DNA from: CAVPEW01 sp963703565
GTDB taxonomy: Bacteria; Actinomycetota; Acidimicrobiia; Acidimicrobiales; VFJN01
Length of the DNA stretch: 64,000 bases
Direction: 5' to 3'
NCBI GenBank assembly: GCA_963703565.1
Contig: CAVPEW010000042.1
Coordinates: 62,001-126,000, forward strand
Shown here in pieces: positions 17,726 to 26,755 of this stretch. The number at the start of each line of letters is the position of its first letter. The first letter of the stretch is position 1. The notes under the pieces are model-generated. The model was given only the letters and a program-made list of their open reading frames with translations. It had not been told where the DNA came from and ran no database searches. A program made the position numbers and the translations under genes.

Positions 17726-18730
17726 GTGCGCGTCGCGGTGATCGGTGCCGGAGCCTGGGGCACGACGCTGGCCAGCGTGGTCGCATCGCGGCAGGCCGTG
17801 GTGCTGTGGGCCCGCCGGCCGGAGGCGGCGAAGGCCATGCGGGAACGCCGCGAGAACGTGGAGCACCTGCGCGGCCACCGGCTGCCCGACGAGCTCGCCG
17901 TGACCGCCTCGTTGGCGGACGCGCTGGCGGGAGCCGACGTGGTCGCCATGGCCGTTCCGACGGCGGGGATGCGTGCCGTGCTCGGTGCCATGGTCCCTCA
18001 CCTGGCTCCCCGCGTGCCGGTGGTGAGCCTCGCCAAGGGCTTCGAGCGCGGCACCGGAGCGCGGATGACCGAGATCGTGGCCGAGGTGCTGCCCCGCAAC
18101 CCGCCCGCCGTGCTCACCGGGCCGAACCTGGCCGGCGAGATCCTCGCCGGGCACGCCGCGGCCAGCGTGCTCGCAGCTCACGACGAGGCGCTCGCCGCCG
18201 AGCTGCGACCGGCGTTCGCCACGGCCTCGCTGCGCGTCTACACCCATTCCGACGTGGTGGGCTGTGAGGTCGCCGGCGCGTTGAAGAACGTCATCGCCAT
18301 CGCCTCGGGCATGGCCGACGGGCTCGGCACCGGCGACAACACCCGGGCGACCGTGATCACCCGCGGCCTGGCCGAGCTGTCCCGGCTGGGGACCGCCATG
18401 GGGGGCGATGCCACCACCTTCGCCGGGCTGGCCGGGATGGGCGATCTCATCGCCACCTGCAGCTCGCCTCTGAGCCGCAACCGCGCCGTTGGCGCGGCGC
18501 TGGGTCGGGGCGAGCGGCCCGACGTGACGGTCGCCGCGGTGGGAGGTGTCGCGGAGGGGGTCGCCACCAGCGCTGTCGCCCTCGCACTGGGGCGCCGCCA
18601 CGGGGTGGAGCTGCCCATCACCGAGGAGGTGCACGCCGTGTGCCATCTCGGCCGTCCCGCCCGGGAGGCCTACGAACGACTCCTGGCCCGGCCGGAGCGC
18701 TCCGAGGTGCACGGGCACCGCCCCCGGTAG
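17726..18730 (+). CDS. gpsA: NAD(P)H-dependent glycerol-3-phosphate dehydrogenase
   Basis: A 334-residue enzyme with the Rossmann motif VIGAGAWGTTLA at the N-terminus, VVSLAKGFERGT, the catalytic Lys region GALKNVIAIASGMADGLG and GLAGMGDLIATC. It reduces dihydroxyacetone phosphate to sn-glycerol 3-phosphate for phospholipid synthesis in the cytosol. Length is normal for the family. The GTG start immediately precedes the first beta strand and has a -10 (TAAGGT) six bases upstream, indicating a leaderless transcript. The downstream gene begins 12 bases after the stop. Confidence 0.93.
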   Translation: MRVAVIGAGAWGTTLASVVASRQAVVLWARRPEAAKAMRERRENVEHLRGHRLPDELAVTASLADALAGADVVAMAVPTAGMRAVLGAMVPHLAPRVPVVSLAKGFERGTGARMTEIVAEVLPRNPPAVLTGPNLAGEILAGHAAASVLAAHDEALAAELRPAFATASLRVYTHSDVVGCEVAGALKNVIAIASGMADGLGTGDNTRATVITRGLAELSRLGTAMGGDATTFAGLAGMGDLIATCSSPLSRNRAVGAALGRGERPDVTVAAVGGVAEGVATSAVALALGRRHGVELPITEEVHAVCHLGRPAREAYERLLARPERSEVHGHRPR

Positions 18731-18742
18731 TAGCCAACTGCG

Positions 18743-20452
18743 GTGGCCCGACGACGGACCTCGCATCCCGACGGTGGCCGCGCGGACGCGACGGGGCAGT
18801 GGCCGGCCGACTGGGTCGGGCCGTACCAGGCCGGGTCGCCTGCTCCGGTGGCCACCCGGGTCGGTGTCCTCGACGGAGAGGGACCCGCATGGGTGGATCC
18901 CCGCGGCCTGGTCGTCACGTCGGGGGTGGCCGTCGACTGGTGGGTGGGTTCCGAGCAGCGATGGCACCTGCCCGCCACCGAGGTCGGGGTACGCCAGGCG
19001 CTCCTGGGTGGGGCTCCGGTCGTCGAGACGCGGGTACGGGTCCCTTCGGGTGACGCCGTCGCTCGCACCTACGGGGCCAGGACCCCTTCGGGCGCTGCCG
19101 TCGTCGTCGAGATCACCAACGACAGCGCCGCTCCCCTCGCCGTGGCGCTGGCGGTGCGGCCCCACGACCTGACCGGTCCGGTGTCGATCACCGAGGTGGC
19201 CGTCGATGGCGGCGAGGTGCGCGCCGACGGCAGGCTGGTGCTCGTCGCCGAGCGGCCGCCCCACCACGGCGTGGTCGGCGATGCGTCGCGCGACGTGGCA
19301 GCGGTCGTGACCAGCAACGGGGCCCGCCCGCTGCCCGGAGGCGCCGCTCGGCAGCGTTGCGGGCTCGGCCGCGCCCAGGCCGCGTTGGTCTTCGCCCTGT
19401 CCCACCGCGCCACGCTGAGGGCCCTGGTCCCCCTGTCGGGGGAGCCGGGACCCGTGCCCGACGCTGCCTCGGTCGCGTCGGGCTGGGCCGCCCAGCGCGC
19501 ACGAGGAGCGCGCCTGGTCCCCCCAGCGGGGCGCCTCGCCGACGCGCTGGCCGCCACCAGGTGCCACCTCCTGCTGGGCTCCACCGACCGTGGCGCCCCG
19601 GTCTCGGCCGGGCAGGTCGAACCGGTGGTTGTCGCCCTGGCCGAGTTGGGCTTGGCCGACGAGGCGGCGACGGTGTTGGGGGCGGCCCTTCGGGCCGGCA
19701 CGGTCGACTGCGCCTGGGTGAGGGCGACGGCCCGCCACCTGCGACTCGCCGGGACCCTGCCGGCTCCTGCCGGCGAGGTCGCACCGGCGGTCGCTGCCGC
19801 CCTGGAGGCCCGTTTGCGAGCCGTTTCGCCCACGCTGGGCACGGATGCGGTCGACCTGGCCGAGGCTCTCACCGCCGGTGCACAGATCCTCGACATCGTG
19901 GGTGAGGACCGTGCGGCCGCCGACACCCGCCGGGCCCTGGACCGGCTGGGCGTGGGGCCCCTCGCCGGGGGTGCCGTTCGCGCCGACGGGGTCGAGCTGC
20001 GCGACTCGCTGGCGCAGGCGTCGGCGACCTGGGCGTGGCCCGCCGAGGCCGACGCCGGCGGGCGCGCCGATCCCCACGACCTCGCCCGCACGGCGCGGTT
20101 CGTGTCGGCGGCGCGCCGGGCCCTGGTCGCGGAGGTCCCCTCCGGTGCGAACGGCGACGAGCTGGCTCTCGCCCCTCTAGTGCCCGACGACTGGCTGGGC
20201 CAGAGCTGGGAGGTGCACGACGCACCTACGGCGCTCGGTACGGCGAGCTACGCGGTGCGCTGGCACGGTGCGCGCCCGGCTTTGCTGTGGGAGGTCCAGG
20301 ACCCGCCCGGCGGGGTACCCCCGCTGGTGCGAGCGCCGGGGCTGGACCCACGATGGTCGAGTCGCGAGGCGCGAGGTGAGGTGCTGCTCGCTGCGCCGAG
20401 CGGAGCGGCCGGCGCGCGCGCCGGGACGGCGGCGGGGGGGGTGCGGTCGTGA
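18743..20452 (+). CDS. Uncharacterised protein resembling a six-hairpin glycosidase
   Basis: A 569-residue protein with no confident family match. The N-terminal 200 residues read as beta-rich (WVDPRGLVVTSGVAVDWWVG; VVVEITNDSAAPLAVALAV), the middle is helical repeats (ELGLADEAATVLGAALRAG), and the C-terminus has a sandwich-like end, SYAVRWHGARPALLWEV, seen in glucoamylase/trehalase-type glycosidases. This order fits a beta-sandwich plus (alpha/alpha)6 barrel, but I cannot identify catalytic acids, so it may be a non-catalytic relative. Its stop overlaps the adenylyl cyclase start (GTGA), making a coupled pair, and gpsA is 12 bases upstream. Confidence 0.6.
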   Translation: MARRRTSHPDGGRADATGQWPADWVGPYQAGSPAPVATRVGVLDGEGPAWVDPRGLVVTSGVAVDWWVGSEQRWHLPATEVGVRQALLGGAPVVETRVRVPSGDAVARTYGARTPSGAAVVVEITNDSAAPLAVALAVRPHDLTGPVSITEVAVDGGEVRADGRLVLVAERPPHHGVVGDASRDVAAVVTSNGARPLPGGAARQRCGLGRAQAALVFALSHRATLRALVPLSGEPGPVPDAASVASGWAAQRARGARLVPPAGRLADALAATRCHLLLGSTDRGAPVSAGQVEPVVVALAELGLADEAATVLGAALRAGTVDCAWVRATARHLRLAGTLPAPAGEVAPAVAAALEARLRAVSPTLGTDAVDLAEALTAGAQILDIVGEDRAAADTRRALDRLGVGPLAGGAVRADGVELRDSLAQASATWAWPAEADAGGRADPHDLARTARFVSAARRALVAEVPSGANGDELALAPLVPDDWLGQSWEVHDAPTALGTASYAVRWHGARPALLWEVQDPPGGVPPLVRAPGLDPRWSSREARGEVLLAAPSGAAGARAGTAAGGVRS

Positions 20453-21681
20453 CCGACGAGGACGACGTGGTGGGCGACGACCCCGACCGGCGCGAACCCG
20501 GCCGGTCGATGTTCCTGGGCGTGCTGCGTTCGCTGGGCGTCGGGGAGGAGGCGATCCCCGACACCGACCAGGACGAGGTCCTGATGCTCCAGGCGGTCGA
20601 GCACCTCGTCGACATGCCCGAGCCCGACGCCGACCTGGACCAGGCGGCGCTTCGCGCGGGGATCAGCGTCGAGCAGGTGCGCCAGATCTGGCGGTCGCTG
20701 GGCTTCACCGACCCGGCTCCGGGCGAGAGGGTCTTCACCGACCAGGACATCGAGAACATGGCCACCGTCGGCCGCCTCGTCGACACGGGCGCCGTGCCCT
20801 TCGAGGTGGCCCTGCAGGTCACCCGCGTGCTGGGCTCGTCGTCGGCGCGCATCGCCGAGTCGCTCATCGACGCGGTCGCGGGACGGAGCCTCGCGGCGTC
20901 GACCGGCAAGCCGATGGGCGACGCGGGCGTCGCCCAGGCGGCGGCGTTCCTGCCCCAGTTCTCCGACATCCTCCTGCACGTGTGGCGCCGGCACCTGCAG
21001 ACCGCGGCCAGGCGGCGGCTGCTGCGCGCCGGCGGCGACGAGTCGCGTGCGAGCGTCGTCGGCTTCGCCGATCTGGTGCAGTTCACCGCCTTGTCCCAGC
21101 AGCTCTCCAACGACGAGCTCGCCGGTCTCGTCGGGCTGTTCGAGCAGCTGGCCTACGACGTGATCCTCGCCGGCGGCGGCCGGGTGGTCAAGACGATCGG
21201 TGACGAGGTCATGTTCCTCGTCGACGACGTCGTCGCCGGCGCTGAGATCGCCCTGGGCCTCGCCGAGGCGTCGCGCGACACGACGCTGTTGCCCGACGTG
21301 CGCGTCGGCCTGGCCCTGGGACCGGTGCTCGAGCGCGACGGCGACGTCTACGGCCCCACGGTGAACCTGGCGAGCCGCATCACCGGTATCGCCCACCCCG
21401 GCAGCGTCGTGGTGCCCAAGGAGGTCCGCGACGAGCTCGAAGGCCACGCCGGCTTCGCGTTGCGCCCCATCCGGGCACGCTCGCTCAAGCACCTCGGCAG
21501 GGTCCCCCTGTGGACGCTCGTGCGCCGCGCCGACGACCGGCCCAACACGATGCGCCAGCTCATCGACGACCAGCGGCGGCTGGTGCTGACCGCAGTGCGG
21601 GAGCGTCTGGCCTCGCTCGGCGATCTGCTGCCGGGGGACGTGAGCCTGCCGGTGGAGCGCGGCGACCGGGAGCACCCCTGA
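20449..21681 (+). CDS. Class III adenylate cyclase, cytosolic, with helical N-terminal regulatory region
   Basis: A 410-residue protein. The catalytic domain (about 200-365) has the full canonical set: metal Asp208 (GFADLVQFT) and Asp252 (GDEVMF), adenine-selecting Lys248 and Asp299 (GDVYGPTVN), and transition-state Asn306 and Arg310. It should therefore make cAMP from ATP, with no residue missing. The N-terminal 190 residues are acidic and helical (HLVDMPEPDADLDQAAL), the layout of the pH-sensing/MerR-like regulatory region in mycobacterial Rv1264-type cyclases; this is an inference. No membrane segments. The GTG start overlaps the preceding stop codon. Confidence 0.85.
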   Translation: MTDEDDVVGDDPDRREPGRSMFLGVLRSLGVGEEAIPDTDQDEVLMLQAVEHLVDMPEPDADLDQAALRAGISVEQVRQIWRSLGFTDPAPGERVFTDQDIENMATVGRLVDTGAVPFEVALQVTRVLGSSSARIAESLIDAVAGRSLAASTGKPMGDAGVAQAAAFLPQFSDILLHVWRRHLQTAARRRLLRAGGDESRASVVGFADLVQFTALSQQLSNDELAGLVGLFEQLAYDVILAGGGRVVKTIGDEVMFLVDDVVAGAEIALGLAEASRDTTLLPDVRVGLALGPVLERDGDVYGPTVNLASRITGIAHPGSVVVPKEVRDELEGHAGFALRPIRARSLKHLGRVPLWTLVRRADDRPNTMRQLIDDQRRLVLTAVRERLASLGDLLPGDVSLPVERGDREHP

Positions 21682-21743
21682 GGGGACGCCGGCGGCACCT
21701 CGCCGTGGCGATCCTCCCGGGCGGCGCCGGCGGCGAGCGCCGG

Positions 21744-22388
21744 TCAGCCCGCGCGTCGCGCCCACACCGCGAACAGCGGATCGCCGCGGTGGGGAGCGGG
21801 GTCGCGACGCTGCGAGGTGGGCGCCTCGAAGCCGCCGGCGAGGGCGAAGTACCGCTCGACAATGGCCACGTGGCCGGCGTCGTCGGTGGCCAGCCAGCCC
21901 CGGATCGCCTTGGTGGGGAAGCAGCGGTTCGAGAAGGTCGTCACGAACAGCCCGCCGGGGCGAAGCACCCGGGCGACCTCCGCGAAGACCTCCAGGGGCC
22001 GCACCAGGTAGTCGACCGACACGCAGCAGGTGACAGCGTCGAACGACGCGTCCGGGAAGCCGAGCGTGGGGTCGGCGTTGAGGTCGTGGCGCACCGTGGC
22101 CGTAGCGGCCGCGTTGGCGGCCAGCTCGGAGTCGTTCATGCCCAGCACGGTCAGGCTCGCCGGCGGCGTGCGGAAGTGCGAGATCCACGAGCCCATGAGG
22201 TCGAGGACGTCGCCGGCCAGGCCCAGCTCGTCGTAGAGGGCGCCCACCGCGGCGATGGCGTCGTCGTCGATGTGGGTGACCAGTCGCGGGGGAGCGTAGA
22301 AGCGGGCGTCGTCGCCGTCGGCCCGCTCGAAGAAGCCGGGAGGGAATGCCTCGTACGCGCGAGGACCCGGCGCGGGGCGCTCAGCCAC
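21744..22388 (-). CDS. SAM-dependent methyltransferase (class I)
   Basis: A 214-residue class I methyltransferase: SAM-binding motif VLDLMGSWISHF, post-I region TVLGMNDSEL, motif II-like SFDAVTCCVSVDYLVRP, and motif VLRPGGLFVTTFSNRCFPTK. Substrate unknown; the closest look is to UbiE/MenG-like small-molecule methyltransferases, but it lacks a clear menaquinone signature. The GTG start has GGAG seven bases upstream and lies eight bases inside the mannosidase gene, so it is cotranscribed with it. Downstream it converges on the adenylyl cyclase. Confidence 0.75.
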   Translation of the reverse strand: MAERPAPGPRAYEAFPPGFFERADGDDARFYAPPRLVTHIDDDAIAAVGALYDELGLAGDVLDLMGSWISHFRTPPASLTVLGMNDSELAANAAATATVRHDLNADPTLGFPDASFDAVTCCVSVDYLVRPLEVFAEVARVLRPGGLFVTTFSNRCFPTKAIRGWLATDDAGHVAIVERYFALAGGFEAPTSQRRDPAPHRGDPLFAVWARRAG

Positions 22389-25113
22389 GCTGCGCTCCGG
22401 GCTCCCGTGCCGGCGCCCCATCGGCGTCCAGCTCGACGGTGGCGACCTTCCAAGGGCCCAACGCAAGAGAACCGGTGAACGCCGAGACCGGCCGGCCCTG
22501 CAGGTCGACCACCCGGCCCCGTCGGCCCTCCAGGGTCACCGTCACCGGCTGCGGGGTCGGGTTGTGGACCCGTACCGTGGGCCCATCGCCGGGGTGGGTC
22601 AGTGCGCTGAGCGTTGCGCCGCCCAGCGAGAGCACCTGGTGCCGGCGGGGGAGGGTCCCACCGCCGGCGAGCACCACCGGTAGCGGGACCAGGGCGTCCT
22701 CGGTCACCGCGAAGGGGTCGCGTCCGGCGGTGTGCAGAGCCAGGCGCAGCCGCACGCGCCGCTGGAGCTGGGGTCCCTCGAGGGCCAGCAGCGGCCCCGC
22801 GGGCAGCGGCCGGGTGGCCATGGACCCCTGCGAGAGCATGCCGGTCGCTCTAACAAGGGTCACCGCCAGCGTGCGGGCCGTCGCGGCCGAGGGGTCGACA
22901 TCGACCAGCTCGTACTCGCACGGGCCCTCGTGGACCACGGTGAGCCCGCCGGCTCGCACGAAGCGCCGGGACGGGAAGGTGCCCACGGCGGCCTCGGTCG
23001 GCCCGCCCTCGCCCTGCAGGCCCCGGCGCACCACTGCGAAGGCGCACTCGGCCTCGCTGGCGGTGGCCGGCTGGGGCAGCGGCAGGTGGAGCCGCAGCCG
23101 ATGGTCCCGCACGCCGTGGTTGTCGAGCTCGATCGTGACTCCCACCACGTCGGCACCGGCGCGCAGCTCCAGGGTGGTGTCGACCTCGACCGCACGGTCG
23201 CCCACCCGGCGGCCGGCTTCGACGCAGGCCGGCCACCGGTATCGACGCCGAACCCGCATCCGGGCCCGCAGCGGGCCCCGTTCGAGCACTTCGACCTGCA
23301 CGGCCTCGGGGTCTGCCAGAAGCTCGTCGTGCGGGGGTGGGCACCAGTTGTAGGTGTCGCCCACGTCGCCGCCGTCGACGAGCAGGCCCATCCCGGCGGT
23401 CCCGTCGAGACAGAACGTGCCGGAGGCGGCGTCGAGGGCGACCTCGACCAGCCCGTTCGACATCGTCGTGTCGGTCACGACCACCGGCTGGATCGGCGGG
23501 CCGGGCGCAGGGCCGGCGCTGGGCAGCGGCGCCCAGCCCAGCCCCGGGACCGGCCCGGTCGCCGCCAGCACGGTCACGGTGGGAGGTCCGGTGACGTGCA
23601 CCGCCACCGCTTCGCCCCCTCGTGCGCCTCGCAGGGCCTCGAGGCGAGCTCGCAGCGCGGGGGTGATCAGCGTGGCGTCGGCTGCACGCCTCACCTCGAG
23701 GAGCACCTCGCCAGCGCCGGCGCCGGCCGTCTCGAGACGGAAGCCCTCGATGCCCGCCAGGTACTCCATCTCGGCGACCATGACGCTGGCCGTGGCGAGG
23801 TCGGTGGTCGTCAGGAGCCGGTCGGCCGGCGACCGTCCCAGCTCCTGGCTCAGCGGTGGCGCCTCCTCGCCGGGCACGAGTACCTCCACCACCCCGGCAC
23901 GGGTGCGGCCGGAGGGGTTGACCACCACCGGGCCGTCCCCGGCGATCGAGGTGGCGATCGCCTCCAGCGCCCCCGCGGCAAGTCCCTCGGCGATGCGGGT
24001 CGCCTCCGCGTAGCGCACCAGCACCGCGTCGACCACCTCGTCGTGCGAGCAGGCGCAGATCGAGTCGTGGGCGCTGTTTCGCAGCATCTCGAGCCAGGCG
24101 GCGTCGAGCAGTGCAGCGGGCCATGCCGCTCGGGGCGATGTCGGGCCGAGCGTGGCTCGGGCCATGGTGCACAGCGGTTCGGCCAGCTGCTCGAGCGACC
24201 GCTCGGCGACCGCCGCGGCGGCCTTGACGTCGACGCGGTTGGACGCGACGCCCGGGAGCAGGTTGGCTCGCGCAGCCGAGCGCAGCTCGCCCTCCACATG
24301 TTCGAGCCCGTCGGTCGGGGCCTGGGCGAGGTGCTGGGCCAGGCTCACGATGCGAACCCGGGTGGCCGGATCGAGCCGGTCCGCCTCGGCCACCACCTCG
24401 GCCAGCCACGGCTGGGGCATCTGGTGGTCCGTGCCGTTCATCCACAACACGGCGCCGATCGTGCGCCCGTCCTGCTCCGTCGCGAACTCCTCGATGCGCG
24501 CCAGCAGGTCCTCCGCTCGGCGCGGGACTCGGGCCCCGTTCCCGTATCCCTGGGGTAGGTACTCGGCGCGCACGGTCGACCCGTCGGGGGCGTGCCACCA
24601 GAACGCGTTGCGGGTCACCGCTGCGGGGACGCCCCGCCAGACCACCGCGTGGTCGAAGCCCATCTGGGTCAGCAGTTGGGGCATCTGGGCGACGTGGCCG
24701 AACATGTCGGGCAGGTACCCCACCGCCATGGCGCCACCCAGGGCCTCGGCCCGGGCCCAACCGGTCTGCAGGTTGCGCACCAGGGTCTCGCCCGACACGA
24801 GGAACTCGTCGGGCAGCGTGTACCAAGGGCCCATGGCGAGGCGGCCGGCGCCGGCGAGGCGGGCCAGCCTCGACGCCGCGGAGGGTCGGACGGCCAGGTA
24901 GTCGTCGATCACCGCCATCTGGCCGTCGAGCAGGAAGTGGGCGTAGCCCGGGTCGGACTCGAGCGTGTCGAGCAGGTCGTCGAGCAGGCTGACCAGGCGG
25001 AGGCGGAAGGTCTGGAACGGGGCGTACCACTCGCGGTCCCAATGGGTGTGGGGGACCACGTCGACCATGGTCGTGGTGCCCCGGCCTGCAGACAGCGCTC
25101 TATCGCCACCCAT
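22381..25113 (-). CDS. Glycoside hydrolase family 38 alpha-mannosidase
   Basis: A 910-residue GH38 enzyme. The zinc site is in HTHWDREWY (residues about 21-29); the nucleophile Asp sits in YLPDMFGH and the remaining metal His-Asp in NSAHDSICACSHDEV. The rest is the family's C-terminal beta domains. It hydrolyses alpha-linked mannose from glycans, probably in the cytosol since no signal peptide is seen. Candidate substrates in actinobacteria are mannosylated lipids, glycoproteins or free oligosaccharides. The start at 25113 has GAGGGAG five bases upstream; an ATG 15 codons in is less well supported. The methyltransferase overlaps its 3' end by eight bases. Confidence 0.9.
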   Translation of the reverse strand: MGGDRALSAGRGTTTMVDVVPHTHWDREWYAPFQTFRLRLVSLLDDLLDTLESDPGYAHFLLDGQMAVIDDYLAVRPSAASRLARLAGAGRLAMGPWYTLPDEFLVSGETLVRNLQTGWARAEALGGAMAVGYLPDMFGHVAQMPQLLTQMGFDHAVVWRGVPAAVTRNAFWWHAPDGSTVRAEYLPQGYGNGARVPRRAEDLLARIEEFATEQDGRTIGAVLWMNGTDHQMPQPWLAEVVAEADRLDPATRVRIVSLAQHLAQAPTDGLEHVEGELRSAARANLLPGVASNRVDVKAAAAVAERSLEQLAEPLCTMARATLGPTSPRAAWPAALLDAAWLEMLRNSAHDSICACSHDEVVDAVLVRYAEATRIAEGLAAGALEAIATSIAGDGPVVVNPSGRTRAGVVEVLVPGEEAPPLSQELGRSPADRLLTTTDLATASVMVAEMEYLAGIEGFRLETAGAGAGEVLLEVRRAADATLITPALRARLEALRGARGGEAVAVHVTGPPTVTVLAATGPVPGLGWAPLPSAGPAPGPPIQPVVVTDTTMSNGLVEVALDAASGTFCLDGTAGMGLLVDGGDVGDTYNWCPPPHDELLADPEAVQVEVLERGPLRARMRVRRRYRWPACVEAGRRVGDRAVEVDTTLELRAGADVVGVTIELDNHGVRDHRLRLHLPLPQPATASEAECAFAVVRRGLQGEGGPTEAAVGTFPSRRFVRAGGLTVVHEGPCEYELVDVDPSAATARTLAVTLVRATGMLSQGSMATRPLPAGPLLALEGPQLQRRVRLRLALHTAGRDPFAVTEDALVPLPVVLAGGGTLPRRHQVLSLGGATLSALTHPGDGPTVRVHNPTPQPVTVTLEGRRGRVVDLQGRPVSAFTGSLALGPWKVATVELDADGAPAREPGAQRG

Positions 25114-25158
25114 CGCTGCTCCCTCGGTGCTCGGTCGGTCCCACCGACGGTGAGGGCC

Positions 25159-25968
25159 TCACTCCACCGTCAGGCCGTCGAGGCCCTCCGGTTCGGGCCA
25201 GGTCATCCCCAGCCCCTCCAGGGTCGAGACCAGCAGCGAGGCCACGGCCCAGTTGCGGTACCACTTGTGGTCGGCGGGCACGACGTGCCAGGGGGCAGCA
25301 TCCGTACTCGTCTCGGTGAGGGCCTCCTCGTAGGCGCGGCGGTACGCCGACCAGGCGCGCCGGGCCACGAGGTCGGCCGGGTCGAACTTCCACCGCTTGG
25401 TCGGATCGGCCAGCCGGGCCTGCAACCGCGCCCTCTGCTCGTTGCGGGATATGTGCAGCATCACCTTGACCAGGGTGGTCCCCTCGTCGACGAGCATCGA
25501 CTCGAAGTCGCGGATGTGTGCGAAGCGCCGCCGCCACCTGGACTCGGGCGCGAGTTGGCGGACCGCGACCGCGAGCACGTCCTCGTAGTGGGAGCGGTCG
25601 AACACCACCAGCTCGCCGTCGGCGGGGACGTGGGCGTGGACCCTCCACAGGTAGTCCCGGGACAGCTCGACATCGTCGGGGGCCCTGAACGACACGACCC
25701 TCACCCCCGCCGGGTTGACCCCCGAGAGGACCTTGCGGATCGTGCCGCCCTTGCCCGAGGTGTCCATGCCCTGTAGCACCACCAGCACCCGGTGCCGGTG
25801 CTCCGCGTGCAGCAGCACCTGCAACGCCACGAGTCGCGCGCGCAGGTCTTCGGTGGCGGCCTCGGTGGCGTCACGGTCTCCCGGCGCCCCCGGGGTGCCG
25901 GCGGGGTCGATGGCGTCGAGGTCGACCCGGTGCCGCGGGTCGATCCGGTGCCGGGATGGCGTGGTCAC
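25159..25968 (-). CDS. Polyphosphate kinase 2 family protein
   Basis: A 269-residue PPK2: Walker A LQGMDTSGKGGTIRKV, the conserved FRAPDDVELSRDYLWRVH, Walker B VFDRSHYEDVL, the lid region SRNEQRARLQARLADPTKRWKF, and HKWYRNWAVASLLV. PPK2 enzymes use inorganic polyphosphate to phosphorylate nucleoside mono- or diphosphates. Single-domain proteins with this spacing are often class III or I; subclass is not assigned here. The GTG start yields a short disordered N-terminus before the core. It is divergent from RNase HII and shares the strand of the mannosidase gene, 45 bases away. Confidence 0.88.
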   Translation of the reverse strand: MTTPSRHRIDPRHRVDLDAIDPAGTPGAPGDRDATEAATEDLRARLVALQVLLHAEHRHRVLVVLQGMDTSGKGGTIRKVLSGVNPAGVRVVSFRAPDDVELSRDYLWRVHAHVPADGELVVFDRSHYEDVLAVAVRQLAPESRWRRRFAHIRDFESMLVDEGTTLVKVMLHISRNEQRARLQARLADPTKRWKFDPADLVARRAWSAYRRAYEEALTETSTDAAPWHVVPADHKWYRNWAVASLLVSTLEGLGMTWPEPEGLDGLTVE

Positions 25969-26026
25969 CGAACCAGCTTGGTCGATGGGGCCGGTCGCGC
26001 CGCGACGGCCCAGCTACCGTGGCCCG

Positions 26027-26749
26027 ATGCCCACCCCGGCCCCGGTGCTGCGACGGGCGCTGCGCTCGAGCGCTCCCACCCTCGCCGTGGAGCGCCGCTG
26101 GTGGGCCCAGGGTGCCGAGGTGGTGGTCGGCATGGACGAGGTGGGTCGCGGGGCGTGGGCGGGACCGTTGACCCTGGCCGCAGCGGTCGTGCCCCGCGAT
26201 CGACGGGTGTACAAGATCCGCGACTCCAAGCTCCTGCGCGAGGCCGAGCGCGAGGCCCTCTACGAGCGGGTGAGCGACTGGTGCGTCGGCTGGTCGGTGG
26301 GCCATGCCAGCCCGGAGGAGTGCGACGAGCTGGGCATGTCCGAGGCCCAGCGCCTCGCCGCGCGCCGTGCGCTGGACGACCTGGGCGTGACCCCCGACCG
26401 GGTGCTCGTCGACGGAACCTGGGACTTCGTCGGAGGCGGGGTGACCGAGACGTTGGTCAAGGGCGACCGCACCTGCTTGAGCATCGCGGCGGCCTCGGTG
26501 CTGGCCAAGGTGACCCGCGACCGCATCATGCGCGAGGAGGCGGACCACCACCCATGGTGGAGCTTCGACACCAACAAGGGCTATCCGTGCCCCCGGCACC
26601 GGGCGGCGCTGGCGGCGATGGGGCCATCGGCGATCCACCGTCGCAGCTGGGTGTTCATGGACCACACGATCTGGGCCGGCGTGCCCCGGCTGGTCGCCCC
26701 GTCGCCGCTGGCGGCCCCGGCCACCCCCGGCCAGACCAGACTGCTCTGA
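26027..26749 (+). CDS. rnhB: Ribonuclease HII
   Basis: A 240-residue RNase HII. The first acidic pair is in VVVGMDEVGRGAWAGP; VYKIRDSKLL, VDGTWDF (third Asp), SIAAASVLAKVTRDR and NKGYPCPRHRAAL complete the family pattern. It removes RNA from RNA-DNA hybrids, including single misincorporated ribonucleotides. The start ATG lies six bases after TACCGT (26015-26020) with no Shine-Dalgarno, so a leaderless mRNA is expected; a longer upstream frame would overlap the divergent PPK2 gene. A hypothetical membrane protein follows after 6 bases. Confidence 0.93.
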   Translation: MPTPAPVLRRALRSSAPTLAVERRWWAQGAEVVVGMDEVGRGAWAGPLTLAAAVVPRDRRVYKIRDSKLLREAEREALYERVSDWCVGWSVGHASPEECDELGMSEAQRLAARRALDDLGVTPDRVLVDGTWDFVGGGVTETLVKGDRTCLSIAAASVLAKVTRDRIMREEADHHPWWSFDTNKGYPCPRHRAALAAMGPSAIHRRSWVFMDHTIWAGVPRLVAPSPLAAPATPGQTRLL

Positions 26750-26755
26750 ACCCCC

